Source of the DNA: Tepidiphilus margaritifer DSM 15129
Lineage (GTDB): Bacteria; Pseudomonadota; Gammaproteobacteria; Burkholderiales; Rhodocyclaceae
Reading direction: 5' to 3'
Length of the DNA stretch: 64,000 bases
Assembly (NCBI RefSeq): GCF_000425565.1
Contig: NZ_KE384397.1
Span: 217,746-281,745 of the forward strand
Positions within the stretch are counted from its first letter, which is position 1. Each line of letters starts with the position of its first letter. This document shows, one piece after another, positions 17,872 to 28,717 of the stretch. A program made the translations under genes and the position numbers. Below the pieces are notes generated by a model, which worked only from the letters and a program-made list of their open reading frames with translations, searched no databases and was not told where the DNA came from.

Positions 17872-18728
17872 CGGCGACGCATCTGCAGAGCCATTTCCCG
17901 CAGGCGGGCGATGCGCTCTTCGGTCGGGGGGTGCGTCGAGAAGAGCCCTTGCAGCCAGCCACCCGAGAGTGGGTTCATGATCATCATCTGCGCCGTTTCC
18001 GGATGCGCCTCGGCCGTGGGCATGGGAATCTGATGGGCGTACGCTTCGATCTTGGCTAGCGCTGAGGCGAGCGCCTCGGGGTCGCCGCAGATCTCGGCTC
18101 CGCCTGCGTCGGCGCCGAATTCGCGCGTGCGCGAGATCGCCAGCTGGATGATCACCGCCGCGATCGGTGCGAGGATCATCACCAGGATGGCGAGCACCGG
18201 ATTGACCGGCCGCCCCTCTTCGTCGCGACCGCCGAAGAGCATGCCGAAATTGGCGAGCATGGAAATGGCACCGGCCACCGTCGCCGTCATGGTCGAGATG
18301 AGGATGTCGCGATGCTTGATGTGGGCGAGCTCGTGGGCGAGCACGCCGCGCAGCTCACGTTCGCTCAGCAGCTCGATGATGCCTGTGGTCGCCGCCACGG
18401 CCGCGTGTTCGGGGTTGCGCCCCGTGGCGAAGGCGTTGGGCTGCGCCTCGTGGATGATATAGACTTTGGGCATGGGCAGCCCAGCGCGCTGGGCCAGTTC
18501 CCGGACGATGCCGTAGAGGTAGGGCGAGGAGGTCTCGTCGACCTCCTGCGCGTGGTACATCGCCAGCACCATCTTGTCGGAGAACCAATACGCCCAGAAG
18601 TTGGTGAGCGCGCCGAATCCCAGCGCCATCATCATGCCATGGCGCCCACCCAGCACCATCCCCACGGCGCCGAAGAGCGCCATGATCGCCGCCATCAAGA
18701 GCGTCGTCTTCAGCCAGTTGCCATACAT
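17868..18728 (-). CDS. htpX: HtpX, inner-membrane zinc metalloprotease
   Basis: The 286-residue protein has two N-terminal membrane helices (about 8-28 and 33-50), the zinc motif H132-E-L-A-H136, a second hydrophobic pair (about 145-195), and the distal ligand region [13 protein letters not shown]. It matches HtpX, which cleaves damaged or misassembled membrane proteins alongside FtsH. I chose the ATG at 18728 over a TTG two codons earlier because GGGGGAG is 7-8 nt upstream. fmt ends 3 bp before, so the two may be co-transcribed. Confidence 0.95.
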   Translation of the reverse strand: MYGNWLKTTLLMAAIMALFGAVGMVLGGRHGMMMALGFGALTNFWAYWFSDKMVLAMYHAQEVDETSSPYLYGIVRELAQRAGLPMPKVYIIHEAQPNAFATGRNPEHAAVAATTGIIELLSERELRGVLAHELAHIKHRDILISTMTATVAGAISMLANFGMLFGGRDEEGRPVNPVLAILVMILAPIAAVIIQLAISRTREFGADAGGAEICGDPEALASALAKIEAYAHQIPMPTAEAHPETAQMMIMNPLSGGWLQGLFSTHPPTEERIARLREMALQMRRR

Positions 18729-18730
18729 CG

Positions 18731-19693
18731 TCAATCTCCCCCGGTCAGGAAACGTTCGCCAACAGAGATCGGGAAACCGCGCAAAAATTCCGCCGCGGGC
18801 AGGCGCTTGCCGCCGGGGCGCTGCAGTTCGGTGAGCCGCAGACTCCCCTCGCCGGCCTGCACCGTGATTCCTTCAGGGCCGACGGCAGTCACCGTTCCCG
18901 GCGGCTCGGCAGTTCCTCCCTCGAGCACTTGGCCGCGCCAGAGTTTGAGCGGCACGCCGCGCAGCAGCGACTGCGCCCCCGGATGGGGATCGAAGGCGCG
19001 CAGCCGCCGCTCGATCACGCTGGCCGGCTGCGACCAATCGACCCAGCGCTCCTGCGGCGTGATCTTGGCGGCGTAGGTGGCGCCTTCTGCCGGCTGCGCT
19101 CGAGCCTGGGCGAGATATCGCGGCAGCTCGGGCAAGACCCGCAGCAACAATTCGGCACCCAACGCCGCGAGCCGATCGTGCAGCGAACCGGCCGACTCTT
19201 TGGCGGCGATGGGGGTTGCCACGCTCGCCACCATGGGGCCGGTATCCAGCCCCTCGTCCATCTGCATGAGCGTGACCCCCGTCTCGGCATCGCCCGCCTC
19301 GATCGCCCGGACGATGGGGGCGGCTCCCCGCCAGCGCGGCAGGAGCGAGGCGTGGATGTTGAGGCAGCCCCAGCGCGGCCAATGCAATACTTCGGGCGGC
19401 AGGATCAGGCCGTAGGCTGCCACCACCAGCACGTCGGGTGCGGGTAGTGCCAGCAGTTCACGGCGATCCTCTTCGCTCTTGAGCCGCGCCGGCTGCAGCA
19501 CAGGAATGCCGGCTTCCTGCGCCACCCGTTTCACCGGGCTCGGGCTGAGTTTCATACCGCGCCCGGCCGGCCGGTCGGGCTGAGTGAGCACGAAAGGCAC
19601 CTCCCAGCCGGCCGCGAGCAGCGCGCGCAGCGCGATCGCCGCGAATTCGGGCGTCCCGGCGAAAGCCACGCGGCGCACTTCCTCTGCGGTCAT
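18731..19693 (-). CDS. fmt: Methionyl-tRNA formyltransferase
   Basis: The 320-residue enzyme formylates Met-tRNAfMet for initiation. The N-terminal Rossmann domain shows [11 protein letters not shown], the catalytic Asn-His region [16 protein letters not shown], and the [16 protein letters not shown] segment. The C-terminal OB domain binds tRNA. It shares one base with the def stop codon (TGATG), the usual def-fmt pairing. Confidence 0.97.
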   Translation of the reverse strand: MTAEEVRRVAFAGTPEFAAIALRALLAAGWEVPFVLTQPDRPAGRGMKLSPSPVKRVAQEAGIPVLQPARLKSEEDRRELLALPAPDVLVVAAYGLILPPEVLHWPRWGCLNIHASLLPRWRGAAPIVRAIEAGDAETGVTLMQMDEGLDTGPMVASVATPIAAKESAGSLHDRLAALGAELLLRVLPELPRYLAQARAQPAEGATYAAKITPQERWVDWSQPASVIERRLRAFDPHPGAQSLLRGVPLKLWRGQVLEGGTAEPPGTVTAVGPEGITVQAGEGSLRLTELQRPGGKRLPAAEFLRGFPISVGERFLTGGD

Positions 19694-20196
19694 CAGGCCG
19701 TCATCCGTGCGCGCTTGACGAGTTTAGCCTTGATGCGCGATTGTTTGAGCGGCGAGAGATACTCGACGAACACCTTGCCGTCGAGGTGGTCGATCTCGTG
19801 CTGGATGCACACGGCGAGCAAGTCTTCGGCCTCGAATTCGAGTTGCTCGCCTTGCAGGTTCAAGGCCCGCACCTTGACGCGCTCGGCCCGCGTGACCTTG
19901 TCGTAGATGCCCGGTACCGACAGACAACCCTCTTCGCTCACGCACTGGCCGTCTTTTTCCAGGATCTCGGGGTTGATGAGCACCATCAGCCCGGAACGGT
20001 CCTCGCTCACGTCGATGACGATCACGCGTTTGTGCACGTCGACCTGCGTGGCGGCCAAACCGATTCCCGGAGCGGCATACATCGTCTCGGCCATGTCGGC
20101 GGCGAGCCGCCGGATCGACTCGTCGACCACCGTGACCGGCTCGGCGCGCTTCTTCAGCCGCGGATCGGGATAATGCAGTATGGGAAGTAACGACAT
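19693..20196 (-). CDS. def: Peptide deformylase
   Basis: The 167-residue metalloenzyme removes the N-formyl group from new proteins. All three signature motifs are present: [10 protein letters not shown] (42-51), EEGCLSVPG with metal ligand C91, and QHEIDHLDG with H133, E134 and H137. The ATG at 20196 is preceded by GAGGA. def and fmt act in sequence on initiator methionine and are coupled here. The gene diverges from the LysM-protein gene, with about 120 bp between the starts. Confidence 0.97.
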   Translation of the reverse strand: MSLLPILHYPDPRLKKRAEPVTVVDESIRRLAADMAETMYAAPGIGLAATQVDVHKRVIVIDVSEDRSGLMVLINPEILEKDGQCVSEEGCLSVPGIYDKVTRAERVKVRALNLQGEQLEFEAEDLLAVCIQHEIDHLDGKVFVEYLSPLKQSRIKAKLVKRARMTA

Positions 20197-20317
20197 ATTT
20201 TCCTCGTCTCTCGTTGCCAATCGCCAATGCGTCGCGTAGAATGCCAACATCTTCTGCCCCGGCAGTGAGACAGGATCGCCCACCCCCGGTTCCGACAACC
20301 CTGTGAGGTTTCTCGCC

Positions 20318-21361
20318 ATGAAGCGGATGATTCGCATTATAGGCACGATCGCCCTGGTCTGGATCGGTGCGCTCTCGCTCGCACACGCCGGTGTGGAACC
20401 CCAGGCCATCGCTGCCGATGCGCCCGACACTTATACCGTGCGCAAAGGTGATACGCTCTGGGGCATCGCCAAGCATTTCTTGCGAGACCCTTGGCGCTGG
20501 CCCGATCTGTGGCAGATGAACCGGGCTCAGATCCGCAATCCTCATCTCATCTATCCCGGCCAGATCCTGGTGTTCGATCGTGCTGCCGGGGTACTGCGTA
20601 CCGCCCGGCCCGTGGGGCCGATCGACGAGAAACTCTCGCCGCAGGTTCGCCACGAACCCATCCAGGAGGCCATCCCTTCCATCCCACTCGCGGCCATCGA
20701 ACCCTTCCTCGTGCGTCCGCTGGTGATCGATCAGAAAACGCTGGAGAATTCCGGCCGCATCATCGGCCTGGAAGAAGGTCGCTGGATCGCCGGTGCGGGT
20801 GATGCGGCCTTTGCCGTCGGCGTGCCCGAGGATGCCCGGCTGGTGCAGCTCTTCCGCCCCACCGAGCCGCTCTATGCCCGCGATGGCAAGACGCTCATCG
20901 GCTATGAAGCGCGCGATCTCGGCACCGCGCTCGTCGAGCCCAACGACGACCCCCGTCTCGGCACCGTGCTGCGCCTGAAGCAGACGAACGAAGAAGTCCG
21001 CGCCGGCGACGCCCTCATCGCCTCGCAAAAAGAAATGCTGGTCAATTTCGTGCCCCATGCGCCGGACGACGGGGTCGACGCGCGCATCGTTCGCCTCTAT
21101 CGCAGCTCGCTCGAAGCCGGCCGGCTCGACGTCGTCCTGCTCGACCAGGGCGAACAGCAGGGCTTGGAGCCCGGCCACGTGCTCGCGTTGTGGCGCATTC
21201 GGCCTCCGGTGACCGATGAAGAGCGCGACACCAAGGTCTTCCTGCCCGAAGAGCGCTATGGCGTGGCTTTCGTCTTCCGCGTCTTCGAGCGCATGTCCTA
21301 CGCCCTCGTGATGGAGACCGAGAAACCGGTCCGCGTCGGGGATGCCGCCCGTACGCCCTGA
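20318..21361 (+). CDS. Exported LysM-domain protein
   Basis: The 347-residue protein has a signal peptide ([18 protein letters not shown]) and one LysM domain (about 38-90: [17 protein letters not shown] to [13 protein letters not shown]), which binds peptidoglycan. The remaining 250 residues have no motif I recognise. This gene is commonly found between def and dprA in betaproteobacteria. I chose the ATG at 20318 with GAGG upstream; a GTG at 20303 is possible. Its 3' end overlaps dprA by 20 bp. Confidence 0.85.
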   Translation: MKRMIRIIGTIALVWIGALSLAHAGVEPQAIAADAPDTYTVRKGDTLWGIAKHFLRDPWRWPDLWQMNRAQIRNPHLIYPGQILVFDRAAGVLRTARPVGPIDEKLSPQVRHEPIQEAIPSIPLAAIEPFLVRPLVIDQKTLENSGRIIGLEEGRWIAGAGDAAFAVGVPEDARLVQLFRPTEPLYARDGKTLIGYEARDLGTALVEPNDDPRLGTVLRLKQTNEEVRAGDALIASQKEMLVNFVPHAPDDGVDARIVRLYRSSLEAGRLDVVLLDQGEQQGLEPGHVLALWRIRPPVTDEERDTKVFLPEERYGVAFVFRVFERMSYALVMETEKPVRVGDAARTP

Positions 21362-22448
21362 CAATCGGGAAGAAGCGAGGAGCTGGCTCGACTTCACGTC
21401 GCGCCGGCTCTCGCCGTCCGTCCAGCGCAAACTCCTGGCGCGCTTTGGTTCGCCGGAAGCGGTGCTCGCCCAGCCGCTTTCCACGGTGCGCGCCGAGTTC
21501 GGCGCCGAAGTCGCCCAGGCGCTCGCCACCGCGCCGCCCTCCGGGGCGATCGAAACGGCGCTCGCCTGGCTCGATGATCCGCGTCATCACCTCCTCACCC
21601 TCGCTGATGCGGTTTATCCCCAAAATCTGCTCGCGCTCGCCGACGCCCCACTCGTGCTCTACGTCGTCGGCGACCCGGAAACGCTCACCTTGCCCGCGGT
21701 GGCGATCGTCGGCGCCCGGCACGCCACGCCCGGCGGGCTGGAGAATGCCCGCGCCTTTGCCCGGACGCTCGCTGAACTCGGCCTCGTCGTGGTGAGCGGC
21801 CTCGCCTTGGGAGTGGACGCCGCCGCCCACGAAGGCGCGCTCGAGGCCGAGGACGGCAGGACGGTGGCCGTCATCGGTACCGGCGCCGATCGCGTCTATC
21901 CGGCCAAGCACCGCGCGCTCGCGCACCGCATCGCCGGGCGTGGCGCGATCGTGAGCGAATTTCCGCTGGGCACCGCCGCCCAGCCCTATCATTTTCCGCG
22001 GCGCAACCGCCTCATCGCCGCGCTCGCCCGCGGCACGCTGGTGGTGGAGGCGGCGCCGGACAGCGGCTCGCTCATCACGGCGCGCCTTGCCGCCGAACTC
22101 GGGCGCGACGTCTTCGCCATTCCCGGTTCGATCCACAATCCGCTCGCGCGCGGCTGCCACCGCCTCATTCGCGAAGGCGCAAAGCTCGTGGAGCGCGTCG
22201 ACGACCTCCTCGAAGAATGGCCCGACTTGGTCCCCTCCGGCACCACCACACGGCCATCGCCTACCCCGCTGCCTGCCGCCGCGGACGACCCGCTGCTCGC
22301 TGCCCTGGGGCACGATCCGGTCGATTTCGACACCCTGATGCAACGCACGGGCTTGACGAGCGAGGCACTCTCGGCCATGCTGTTGCCGCTGGAACTCGAC
22401 GGCGCCGTCGTGCGCCTGCCGGGCGGCCGCTATCAACGCACCCGCTGA
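21342..22448 (+). CDS. dprA: DprA/Smf, DNA-processing protein
   Basis: The 368-residue protein has an N-terminal SAM-like region, the central Rossmann domain with VAIVGARHATPGG, VSGLALGVDAAAHEGAL and the region from EFPLGTAAQPYHFPRRNRLI, and a C-terminal winged-helix (DPVDFDTLMQRTGLTSEAL). DprA binds incoming single-stranded DNA and loads RecA during natural transformation. It overlaps the LysM gene and is followed closely by smg and topB. No other competence genes are in the window. Confidence 0.94.
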   Translation: MPPVRPDNREEARSWLDFTSRRLSPSVQRKLLARFGSPEAVLAQPLSTVRAEFGAEVAQALATAPPSGAIETALAWLDDPRHHLLTLADAVYPQNLLALADAPLVLYVVGDPETLTLPAVAIVGARHATPGGLENARAFARTLAELGLVVVSGLALGVDAAAHEGALEAEDGRTVAVIGTGADRVYPAKHRALAHRIAGRGAIVSEFPLGTAAQPYHFPRRNRLIAALARGTLVVEAAPDSGSLITARLAAELGRDVFAIPGSIHNPLARGCHRLIREGAKLVERVDDLLEEWPDLVPSGTTTRPSPTPLPAAADDPLLAALGHDPVDFDTLMQRTGLTSEALSAMLLPLELDGAVVRLPGGRYQRTR

Positions 22449-22460
22449 AGGAATCTCTCA

Positions 22461-22940
22461 ATGTTCGATGTCCTCGTCTATCTCTTTGAAAACTATGCCG
22501 GACCCAACGAGGCGCCGAAGGATCCGGACGAGCTGCGCGCGCGGCTCGCCGATGCCGGTTTCGAGGGCGACGAGATCGACGAGGCGCTCTCCTGGCTCGA
22601 CACACTCAGAAACGCCGAGGCCCTTTCCCCTTCGTGGCGCATCCCCCCCGCCGGCGGCAGCGTGCGCATCTTCACCGAAGAAGAACGGCAAGTCCTGGGA
22701 ACCGCCGGCCAGAATCTGGTCTACTTCCTCCAACGCCACGGCGCCATCGACGAGGCGCTGCGTGAGGCCCTCATCGACCGCGCCCTGGAATTCGGCGCGA
22801 CGCCGCTCGATCCGGATGATTTCAAGGTGCTCGCGCTGATGGTGCTGTGGCAGCATGAACGGGAACTCGATCCCCTCGTCGTTGACGAACTGCTGCGCGT
22901 CGAAGACGACGAAGACGCCGAACCGCCGCGGCTGCACTGA
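22461..22940 (+). CDS. smg: Smg family protein (DUF494)
   Basis: The 159-residue acidic protein begins MFDVLVYLFENY, as Smg proteins do, and matches the family length. The function is unknown in general; the dprA-smg-topA/topB order is conserved across many proteobacteria. It ends 4 bp before the topB start. Confidence 0.9.
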   Translation: MFDVLVYLFENYAGPNEAPKDPDELRARLADAGFEGDEIDEALSWLDTLRNAEALSPSWRIPPAGGSVRIFTEEERQVLGTAGQNLVYFLQRHGAIDEALREALIDRALEFGATPLDPDDFKVLALMVLWQHERELDPLVVDELLRVEDDEDAEPPRLH

Positions 22941-22944
22941 ACCC

Positions 22945-25440
22945 ATGGGCAAGAAACTCATCATCGCCGAAAAACCCTCCGTTGCGCAGGACATCGCCCG
23001 TGCGCTCGGCGGATTCCACAAAGAAAAGGATTACTGGGAGTCCGAACAGTACGTCCTTTCCTCGGCCGTCGGTCACCTGCTCGAACTCAAGGCGCCAGAG
23101 GAATACGAAGTCAAGCGCGGCAAGTGGAGCTTCGCCAATCTGCCGGTGATTCCGCCGCGCTTCGATCTGCAACCCATCGCCAAGAGCGAGGATCGGCTCA
23201 AACTCCTGCTGCGCCTTGCCAAGCGCAAAGACGTCGACGGGCTCATCAACGCCTGCGACGCCGGGCGCGAAGGCGAGCTCATCTTCAACTACATCGTGCA
23301 GTACGGCAAGATCGACAAACCCGTGCAGCGCCTGTGGCTGCAATCGATGACGCCGCAGGCGATCCGCGAGGCCTTCGCCCACCTGCGCTCGGCCGAGGAG
23401 ATGGAAGGGCTGCGCCAGGCCGCCGTGAGCCGCGCCGAGAGCGACTGGCTCATCGGCATCAACGGCACGCGCGCCATGACCGCCTTCAACTCCAAGTCGG
23501 GGGGCTTTCACCTCACCACCGTGGGCCGGGTGCAGACGCCCACGCTCGCCATGGTCGTCGAGCGCGAACGCCAGATCCGCGCCTTCCGGCCCCGCCCCTA
23601 CTGGGAAGTGGAAGCCACCTTCCGCGCCGCGGCCGGCACCTACACCGGCCGCTGGTTCGACGAAAAATTCAAGAAGCCCGAGGGCGACGAACACGCCAGC
23701 CCCTACCGTCTGTGGGAGCGGGAGCGCGCCGAAGCCATCCGCGATCGCGTCCTGGGCCAGCCGGGCGCGGTCGAAGAAACCGCCAAGCCCAGCACCCAGA
23801 TCGCCCCGCCGCTCTTCGACCTCACCAGCCTGCAGCGCGAGGCCAACGCCCGCTTCGGCTTCTCCGCACGAAATACCTTGGCCATCGCCCAGGCGCTCTA
23901 CGAGCGGCACAAGGCGCTGACTTATCCCCGTACCGATGCCCGCGCGCTACCAGAGGACATGATCGGCACCGTGCGTGAGGTAATGGCGCAGCTGCCGCCG
24001 GAATACCAACCCTTCGCCAGCAAGATCCTCACTCAGGGCTGGGTTAAACCCAACAAGCGCATCTTCGACAACGCCAAGGTGTCGGACCACTTCGCCATCG
24101 TCCCCACAGGGGTGGTGCCCAAAGGGCTGTCCGAACCCGAGCAGAAGATCTTCGACCTGGTCACGCGACGCTTCCTTGCCGTCTTCTATCCGCCGGCCGA
24201 ATACCGCGTCACTACCCGCATCACCCGGGTGGGCGAGGACGCCTTCAAGACCGAAGGCAAAGTACTGGTCGCCCCGGGCTGGCTCGAGGTCTACGGCAAA
24301 CGGGCCGCCGGCGAGGGCGAAGGGGAACTCGTGCCCGTCGCCGCCGGCGAGACGGTGCACACCGAGGCGGTCGAGATCAAAGATCTGCACACCAAGCCGC
24401 CAGCGCGCTACACCGAAGCCACGCTCCTCTCGGCCATGGAAGGAGCGGGCAAGCTCGTCGAAGACGAAGAGCTGCGCGCGGCCATGGCCGGGCGCGGGCT
24501 GGGGACACCCGCCACGCGGGCCCAGATCATCGAAGGGCTGCTCGAAGAAAAATACCTCGTGCGCGAAGGGCGCGAGCTCGTGCCCACCGCCAAAGCCTTC
24601 TCGCTCATCACCTTGCTCAAAGGTTTGGGCATCGACGCCCTCACCTCGCCCGAACTCACCGGCGAGTGGGAGCACAAGCTCGCCCTGATGGAGAAGCGGC
24701 GGCTCGCGCGCGAAGAGTTCATGGCCTCGATCGCGCGTATGGCGCAGGACATCGTCGAACGCGCCAAGCGCCACGAATCCGACACCGTGCCCGGAGATTT
24801 CGCCACCTTGCAGGCTCCCTGCCCCAAGTGCGGCGGCACCGTGCGCGAGACCTACAAGACCTTTCAATGCGATCAGTGCGGCTGGTCGATGTGGAAAATC
24901 ATCGCCGGCCGGCAGATCGACGTGCCCGAAGCCGAGACGCTGCTCACCCAAGGCCGGATCGGCCCGCTGGAGGGCTTTCGCAGCCGCCTGGGGCGGCCAT
25001 TCGCCGCCGAATTGGTGCTCGACGAGGCCAAACAGCCCACGTTCGCCTTCGCCGTCGAACCGCCGGAGGAAGCGCCGGCGGATCTGGGCGAGCGCGAATC
25101 GCTCGGGCAGTGCCCCAAGTGCGGCGCGCCGGTGGTCGAGCATGGCACGAGCTACGTGTGCACCAAATCACTCGGTGCCGACAAGACGTGCGATTTCCGT
25201 AGCGGCCGCACCATCCTGCAGCAGCCGATCGAGCCGGAGCAGATGAAGAAGCTGCTTTCCACGGGCAAGACCGATCTCCTCACCGGCTTTGTGTCGGCGC
25301 GCACACGGCGCAAGTTCTCCGCCTACCTCGTGCGCCAACCCGACGGCAAGATCGGCTTCGAATTCGAACCGCGCGAAGCGTCTGAGAAGAAAGGGCGTCC
25401 TGCGACCAGGAAGAAAGCCAAGGCCGCGGAGACGTCGTGA
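22945..25440 (+). CDS. topB: DNA topoisomerase III (type IA) with zinc-binding tail
   Basis: The 831-residue enzyme starts KKLIIAEKPSVAQDIARAL (Toprim domain). It has the catalytic tyrosine Y327 in LTYPRTDARALP, and the metal-binding acidic triad is expected in NACDAGREGELIF (about 108-120). The C-terminal 200 residues hold two Cys4-type zinc ribbons (CPKCGG...CDQCGW and CPKCGA...CTKSLGADKTC) and repeats of the TGFVSARTRRKFSAYL type, then a Lys-rich tail. It relaxes and decatenates DNA by single-strand passage. Its position after dprA-smg is common in betaproteobacteria. A good terminator follows. Confidence 0.93.
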   Translation: MGKKLIIAEKPSVAQDIARALGGFHKEKDYWESEQYVLSSAVGHLLELKAPEEYEVKRGKWSFANLPVIPPRFDLQPIAKSEDRLKLLLRLAKRKDVDGLINACDAGREGELIFNYIVQYGKIDKPVQRLWLQSMTPQAIREAFAHLRSAEEMEGLRQAAVSRAESDWLIGINGTRAMTAFNSKSGGFHLTTVGRVQTPTLAMVVERERQIRAFRPRPYWEVEATFRAAAGTYTGRWFDEKFKKPEGDEHASPYRLWERERAEAIRDRVLGQPGAVEETAKPSTQIAPPLFDLTSLQREANARFGFSARNTLAIAQALYERHKALTYPRTDARALPEDMIGTVREVMAQLPPEYQPFASKILTQGWVKPNKRIFDNAKVSDHFAIVPTGVVPKGLSEPEQKIFDLVTRRFLAVFYPPAEYRVTTRITRVGEDAFKTEGKVLVAPGWLEVYGKRAAGEGEGELVPVAAGETVHTEAVEIKDLHTKPPARYTEATLLSAMEGAGKLVEDEELRAAMAGRGLGTPATRAQIIEGLLEEKYLVREGRELVPTAKAFSLITLLKGLGIDALTSPELTGEWEHKLALMEKRRLAREEFMASIARMAQDIVERAKRHESDTVPGDFATLQAPCPKCGGTVRETYKTFQCDQCGWSMWKIIAGRQIDVPEAETLLTQGRIGPLEGFRSRLGRPFAAELVLDEAKQPTFAFAVEPPEEAPADLGERESLGQCPKCGAPVVEHGTSYVCTKSLGADKTCDFRSGRTILQQPIEPEQMKKLLSTGKTDLLTGFVSARTRRKFSAYLVRQPDGKIGFEFEPREASEKKGRPATRKKAKAAETS

Positions 25441-25448
25441 GGGTCTGA

Positions 25449-25471
25449 AGCCGTCCGCTGGACGGCTTTTT
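25449..25471 (+). terminator. Intrinsic terminator after topB
   Basis: A perfect 8-bp stem (AGCCGTCC/GGACGGCT) with loop GCT runs into five T residues, between convergent topB and bioB. Confidence 0.9.
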
Positions 25472-26424
25472 CATTCCGGCCGCAAATCGAGCCGCTCGAG
25501 CAGGGCATCGTCGCGTGCGACGTCCGGGTTCCCGGCGGTGAGGAGTTTTTCGCCGTAGAAGAGGGAATTGGCCCCGGCGTAGAAACACAACGCCTGGAGC
25601 TCGTCGCTCATTTGGCTGCGACCGGCCGAGAGACGCACGTAGCTGTGCGGCAGGGCGAGCCGGGCGACCGCGATCGTGCGCACGAGCTCGAACGGGTCGA
25701 TGGGAGGCGCGTCGGCAAGCGGCGTGCCCGGGATGGGAATGAGCTGGTTGATGGGTACCGATTCCGGCTGGGGGTCGAGACCGGCCAGGAGTGCCAACAT
25801 GGAGATGCGATCCTCCCGCGTCTCGCCCATGCCGAGGATGCCGCCACAGCAAACTTTGATGCCGGCTTCGCGCACTGCCTCGAGCGTGCGCAGGCGGTCA
25901 CTGAGGGTATGCGTGGTGATCACCTTGCCGTAATGCTCCGGCGAGGTGTCCACGTTGTGGTTGTAATAATCCAAGCCCGCCTCCTTGAGGCGGGCGGCCT
26001 GGGGCGCCGAGAGCATGCCGAGCGTGACGCAGGTCTCCAAACCCAGCGACTTGACCGCCGCGACCACCTCCGCCACCCGTTCCAGGTCTTTCTCCTTGGG
26101 CGCGCGCCAGGCGGCGCCCATGCAAAAGCGCGTGGCGCCGGCCGCCTTGGCCTGCGCTGCATGACGCACGATGGTCTGCGTATCGAGCAAAGGCTCGCGC
26201 GCGTGTGCGTGATGGCGCGCCGACTGGGCGCAGTAGCCGCAATCTTCGGAACATCCCCCCGTCTTGATCGACAGCAGGGCCGAGCGCTGGATGCGCTGGC
26301 CGGGAAAATGGCGCCGGTGGGTTTCGTGGGCGCGATGCAGCAGCTCGAAGAAGGGGAGTTCGAACCACTCACGCACTTGGGCTTTGCCGATCGTTCGCAT
26401 GGGAGCATCTGCAACTTCTGTCAT
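25471..26424 (-). CDS. bioB: Biotin synthase
   Basis: The 317-residue radical-SAM enzyme inserts sulfur into dethiobiotin. The [4Fe-4S] motif C58-SED-C62-GY-C65 is present, as are the family segments [21 protein letters not shown] and the C-terminal [11 protein letters not shown]. The ATG at 26424 has GGAG 7 nt upstream; a TTG four codons earlier lies over that site and is less likely. The gene stands alone here; other bio genes are not in the window. Confidence 0.97.
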   Translation of the reverse strand: MTEVADAPMRTIGKAQVREWFELPFFELLHRAHETHRRHFPGQRIQRSALLSIKTGGCSEDCGYCAQSARHHAHAREPLLDTQTIVRHAAQAKAAGATRFCMGAAWRAPKEKDLERVAEVVAAVKSLGLETCVTLGMLSAPQAARLKEAGLDYYNHNVDTSPEHYGKVITTHTLSDRLRTLEAVREAGIKVCCGGILGMGETREDRISMLALLAGLDPQPESVPINQLIPIPGTPLADAPPIDPFELVRTIAVARLALPHSYVRLSAGRSQMSDELQALCFYAGANSLFYGEKLLTAGNPDVARDDALLERLDLRPE

Positions 26425-26526
26425 GATTTTCTCCAAATATAGGTAAACGTCTTCGATTTTACGTCAACTTCTGCGATCGTGTACGATTTTTTTCACGGAA
26501 ATGCCTCATAGCACACGGGGAGGCGC

Positions 26527-26569
26527 AAAAAGACAGACCCCGGGCTCGCACAGGGCGAGGCCGGGGTCT
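26527..26569 (-). terminator. Intrinsic terminator after the LTA-synthase-like gene
   Basis: On the minus strand a long stem (AGACCCCGG-CCTCG with CGAG-CCGGGGTCT, one bulge) is followed by GTCTTTTT, about 30 bp past the stop codon of the gene ending at 26596. Confidence 0.8.
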
Positions 26570-26595
26570 AAAGAAGCGGGGAGAAACGAATTGGA

Positions 26596-28548
26596 TTACT
26601 TGGCGGCGGTGGCGCCCTGGGTCCGCCACGCGAGCAGGCCGTTGCGGAAAGCGTGGCTCGCGTCTTCGTAGTAGGCGATGGCGCGGCGCACCAAGGGATC
26701 TTCCGGCATCGCCCGGCGTTCGTGCTCTGCATCTGCCGCGGCATTCTCGCGCAGGCGGATCTTCTTGCGCGGGCTGAGGATCGCCAAATCCTTGCCGTCG
26801 AAAAGCCCCAGATGCTGGTAGTTGCCGATGAGGGCGCGCCCTGGGCGGGTCTCGTCGCGCAGCACGTCGCGTCCGTAGAAGGTGGAGACGTAGTCCATGT
26901 GCAGCAGCCCGAGCAGGGTGGGCGCGAGGTCGATCTGGCTTGTCAGCGTCGAGACCTCGCGCGGGGTGATGAAACCGGGCGCGTAGATGAAGAGCGGGAT
27001 GTGGTAGTTCGCCACAGGGAGGTCTTCATGGCCGGCGCTGCCGGCAGTGTGATCGGCGAGGAAGACGAAGATCGTGTCCTTGAACCAGGGTTTGTCGCGC
27101 GCCTCGCGCAGGAACTTGCCGATGGCGTAGTCGGTGTATTTCACCGCCCCGTCGCGCCCCTTGCCCGAGGGGATGTCGATGCGTCCGTCGGGATAGGTAT
27201 AGGGACGGTGGTTCGAGGTGGTCATGAGGTGCAGGAAGAAGGGTTTGCCGGCGGCGTGATCCTGGTCGGCCACTTTCATCGCCTGGGCGTAAAGATCCTC
27301 GTCGGCCATGCCCCAGGCGTTCTTGAAGTGGATCTCGGACTCGGGCACGCTGCTCTGGTCGACGATGCGGTAGCCGTTGCCGCTGAAGAAGGCGTTCATG
27401 TTGTCGAAATAGCCGCGCCCGCCATAGACGAAGACGGCGTCGTAGCCTTTGGCCACGAGCTGCTGCCCCAGGCTGGCATAGCCGCTCTCGCGCCCGATGC
27501 GCTTGACGATGGAACGGCCCGGCGTGGGTGGTACCGACAGAGTGACCGCCTCCAGACCGCGGTCGGTGCGGGTGCCGGTGGCGTAGAAGTTGTTGAAATA
27601 GAGGCTTTCGCGGCGCAGGGCGTCGAGGTTGGGAGTGAGTCCGCGCGGATCGCCGTTACTGCCGAGGAACTTGGCGCTGAGGCTCTCCACCGTCACGAGA
27701 ATGATGTTGCGCCGCAGCTCCGGGCCGCCGTTGACGATGCGCCGGCGTGGGTCGAGGGGATCCTGGCCGAGGAAGGTCGCGTTGGGCTCGGCGAGCTCCT
27801 GGCGCAAGACCGGTCCCGTCTCGGATTCGGGCAGAGTGGCGTAGAAACGACGATAGTCGATCTCGTTGTTGCGAAACGCCGCGAAGAATTGATAGGGTCC
27901 GTTGCCGGAGAGCTCGCGCAGATAAGTGTTCTGCTCCTGCCCCATGGGGAAATCCTGGTCGACGAAGGCTGCATCGAGCGCGGCGAGCGCGAGTAACCCG
28001 GCGAAGGCAGCAAGGCCCGGTTTGAGCGCAAGGGGTGGGGCATCCAGCGCGCGGGCGATCACCCGGCGCAGGGCGAAGGTCAGCGCCACCGCGAGCACGG
28101 CAAGCCCTGCGATCAGCGGCCCCACGGGGTAGGATTCGCGGATGTTGTCGATCACCTCCGTGGTGTAGACGAGGTAATCCACGGCGATGAAGTTGAACCG
28201 CGCACCGAATTCGTCCCAGAAAAAGTATTCGGCCGTGGCCACGAAGAGCATGGCGAAGAGGCTCGAGGCCGTGAGCGCGTGGAGAAAGGCGCGGTGGGCC
28301 CGCGTGGCCCACAGCCGGTTGGGACACAGCACGAAGAGGTAGAAGGCGAGCGGCAGGGCCGCGTAGACGAGGAAAGCGAGGTCGTAAGCCAGGCCGACGC
28401 CGTAGAGGCGCAGCACATCGAGCGGCGTGTTCACCGCTTCGGCCGGATGCAGCAGAAGCAGCGCCGTGCGGGTGAGGAAGAAGACGAGCAGCCAGGCGAG
28501 AAGGATCAGCGAAAGGAATCGGGCTTGAGCGTGACGAGGCAGCGGCAT
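26596..28548 (-). CDS. LTA synthase-like sulfatase-superfamily membrane transferase
   Basis: The 650-residue protein has about five N-terminal membrane helices (up to about residue 190) and an extracytoplasmic sulfatase-fold domain. Active-site features are an N-terminal metal Glu in VTVESLSAKFLG, the catalytic Thr in TGTRTDRGLEAVTLS, and the metal pair DH in FVFLADHTAG. This is the LtaS/OpgB/phosphoethanolamine-transferase superfamily. In Gram-negative bacteria such proteins transfer phosphoglycerol or phosphoethanolamine to periplasmic glucans or lipids; the substrate here is not known. The start could be the TTG at 28563; I prefer the ATG at 28548. Confidence 0.85.
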   Translation of the reverse strand: MPLPRHAQARFLSLILLAWLLVFFLTRTALLLLHPAEAVNTPLDVLRLYGVGLAYDLAFLVYAALPLAFYLFVLCPNRLWATRAHRAFLHALTASSLFAMLFVATAEYFFWDEFGARFNFIAVDYLVYTTEVIDNIRESYPVGPLIAGLAVLAVALTFALRRVIARALDAPPLALKPGLAAFAGLLALAALDAAFVDQDFPMGQEQNTYLRELSGNGPYQFFAAFRNNEIDYRRFYATLPESETGPVLRQELAEPNATFLGQDPLDPRRRIVNGGPELRRNIILVTVESLSAKFLGSNGDPRGLTPNLDALRRESLYFNNFYATGTRTDRGLEAVTLSVPPTPGRSIVKRIGRESGYASLGQQLVAKGYDAVFVYGGRGYFDNMNAFFSGNGYRIVDQSSVPESEIHFKNAWGMADEDLYAQAMKVADQDHAAGKPFFLHLMTTSNHRPYTYPDGRIDIPSGKGRDGAVKYTDYAIGKFLREARDKPWFKDTIFVFLADHTAGSAGHEDLPVANYHIPLFIYAPGFITPREVSTLTSQIDLAPTLLGLLHMDYVSTFYGRDVLRDETRPGRALIGNYQHLGLFDGKDLAILSPRKKIRLRENAAADAEHERRAMPEDPLVRRAIAYYEDASHAFRNGLLAWRTQGATAAK

Positions 28549-28717
28549 GATGCGGGAAGCCAAAGGAAATCGGATGCGCAGCGTAGCGGAAGCCTCGTCA
28601 AGAAACCGTCAACGCTGGGGCGAGGAAACGAAATGAAACGAAGGAATCAGCCTGGCACGCAGCAGGGTTGCCATCACAGGGTTGTCATCAAATTTTGCAG
28701 AAACATCTTTGCGGCAC

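Noticed and set aside
28653-28671. TGGCACG followed by TTGC upstream of the hsd operon as a sigma-54 promoter
   Set aside because: The two elements are 4 bp too far apart; a good sigma-70 promoter lies at 28718-28746.
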